Of a stretch of 6,398 nucleotides of DNA, positions 6,397-6,398 are shown piece by piece (positions within the stretch are counted from its first letter, which is position 1; every line of letters starts with the position of its first letter). Under the pieces are notes generated by a model. That model was not told the DNA's origin, searched no databases, and worked only from the letters and a program-made list of their open reading frames with translations. The DNA comes from Candidatus Rokuibacteriota bacterium. Lineage in GTDB: Bacteria > JAUVQV01. The DNA is taken from NCBI GenBank assembly GCA_030597995.1, contig JAUVQV010000057.1, positions 1 to 6,398 of the forward strand, in the 5' to 3' direction. A program made the position numbers and the translations under genes.

Positions 6397-6398
6397 GT

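Noticed and set aside
1..6398. Mobile elements, CRISPR arrays, tRNA/rRNA genes or toxin-antitoxin pairs
   Set aside because: No spaced direct repeats, transposase-like frames, structured RNA signatures or small paired genes were seen; coding genes occupy nearly the whole window.

Overview
This is a GC-rich (roughly 60%) bacterial chromosomal window carrying housekeeping genes with no phage, insertion sequence, CRISPR or RNA gene. Six protein genes fill nearly all of it, in two converging blocks. No gene-free stretch exceeds about 65 bases. The host is most likely a Gram-negative (diderm) bacterium, because one gene encodes an exported AMIN/STN/secretin-type protein that only makes sense with an outer membrane. 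Protein flavour (trigger factor, ClpP, CoaE, GalT) would fit Acidobacteriota or a deltaproteobacterial-type lineage, but this is an impression and not a measured assignment.

Plus strand, 1-3090: the 3' part of tig (trigger factor), then clpP and clpX. This is the classic protein quality-control cluster. Trigger factor meets nascent chains at the ribosome, and ClpX unfolds substrates and feeds them into the ClpP barrel. clpP and clpX are 14 bases apart and almost certainly co-transcribed. A possible extended -10 promoter lies in the 62-base tig-clpP gap. The lon gene that often follows clpX is not present here.

Minus strand, 6398-3113 (read right to left): galT (a GalT-family nucleotidyltransferase, sugar metabolism), coaE (last step of coenzyme A synthesis) and a compact PilQ-like secretin protein. 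The three are tightly packed: a 31-base gap, then a 14-base overlap. A good sigma-70-like promoter (TTGAGA, 17 bases, GATAAT) sits immediately upstream of galT at the window edge, so this looks like one operon whose start is inside the window. galT, clpX and the secretin gene all appear to use non-ATG starts (GTG, TTG, GTG).

The two blocks converge at 3090/3113 with only 22 bases between stop codons. An 8-bp perfect inverted repeat covers the junction. The most unusual item is the secretin-like protein. It has a signal peptide, one AMIN domain, one STN (N0) domain, a Pro/Glu-rich linker where N1-type domains would be expected, and a short secretin-type C-terminus whose usual gate/tail motif is degenerate. 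No wholly new system is evident. That protein and its pairing with coaE are the parts most worth a second look.
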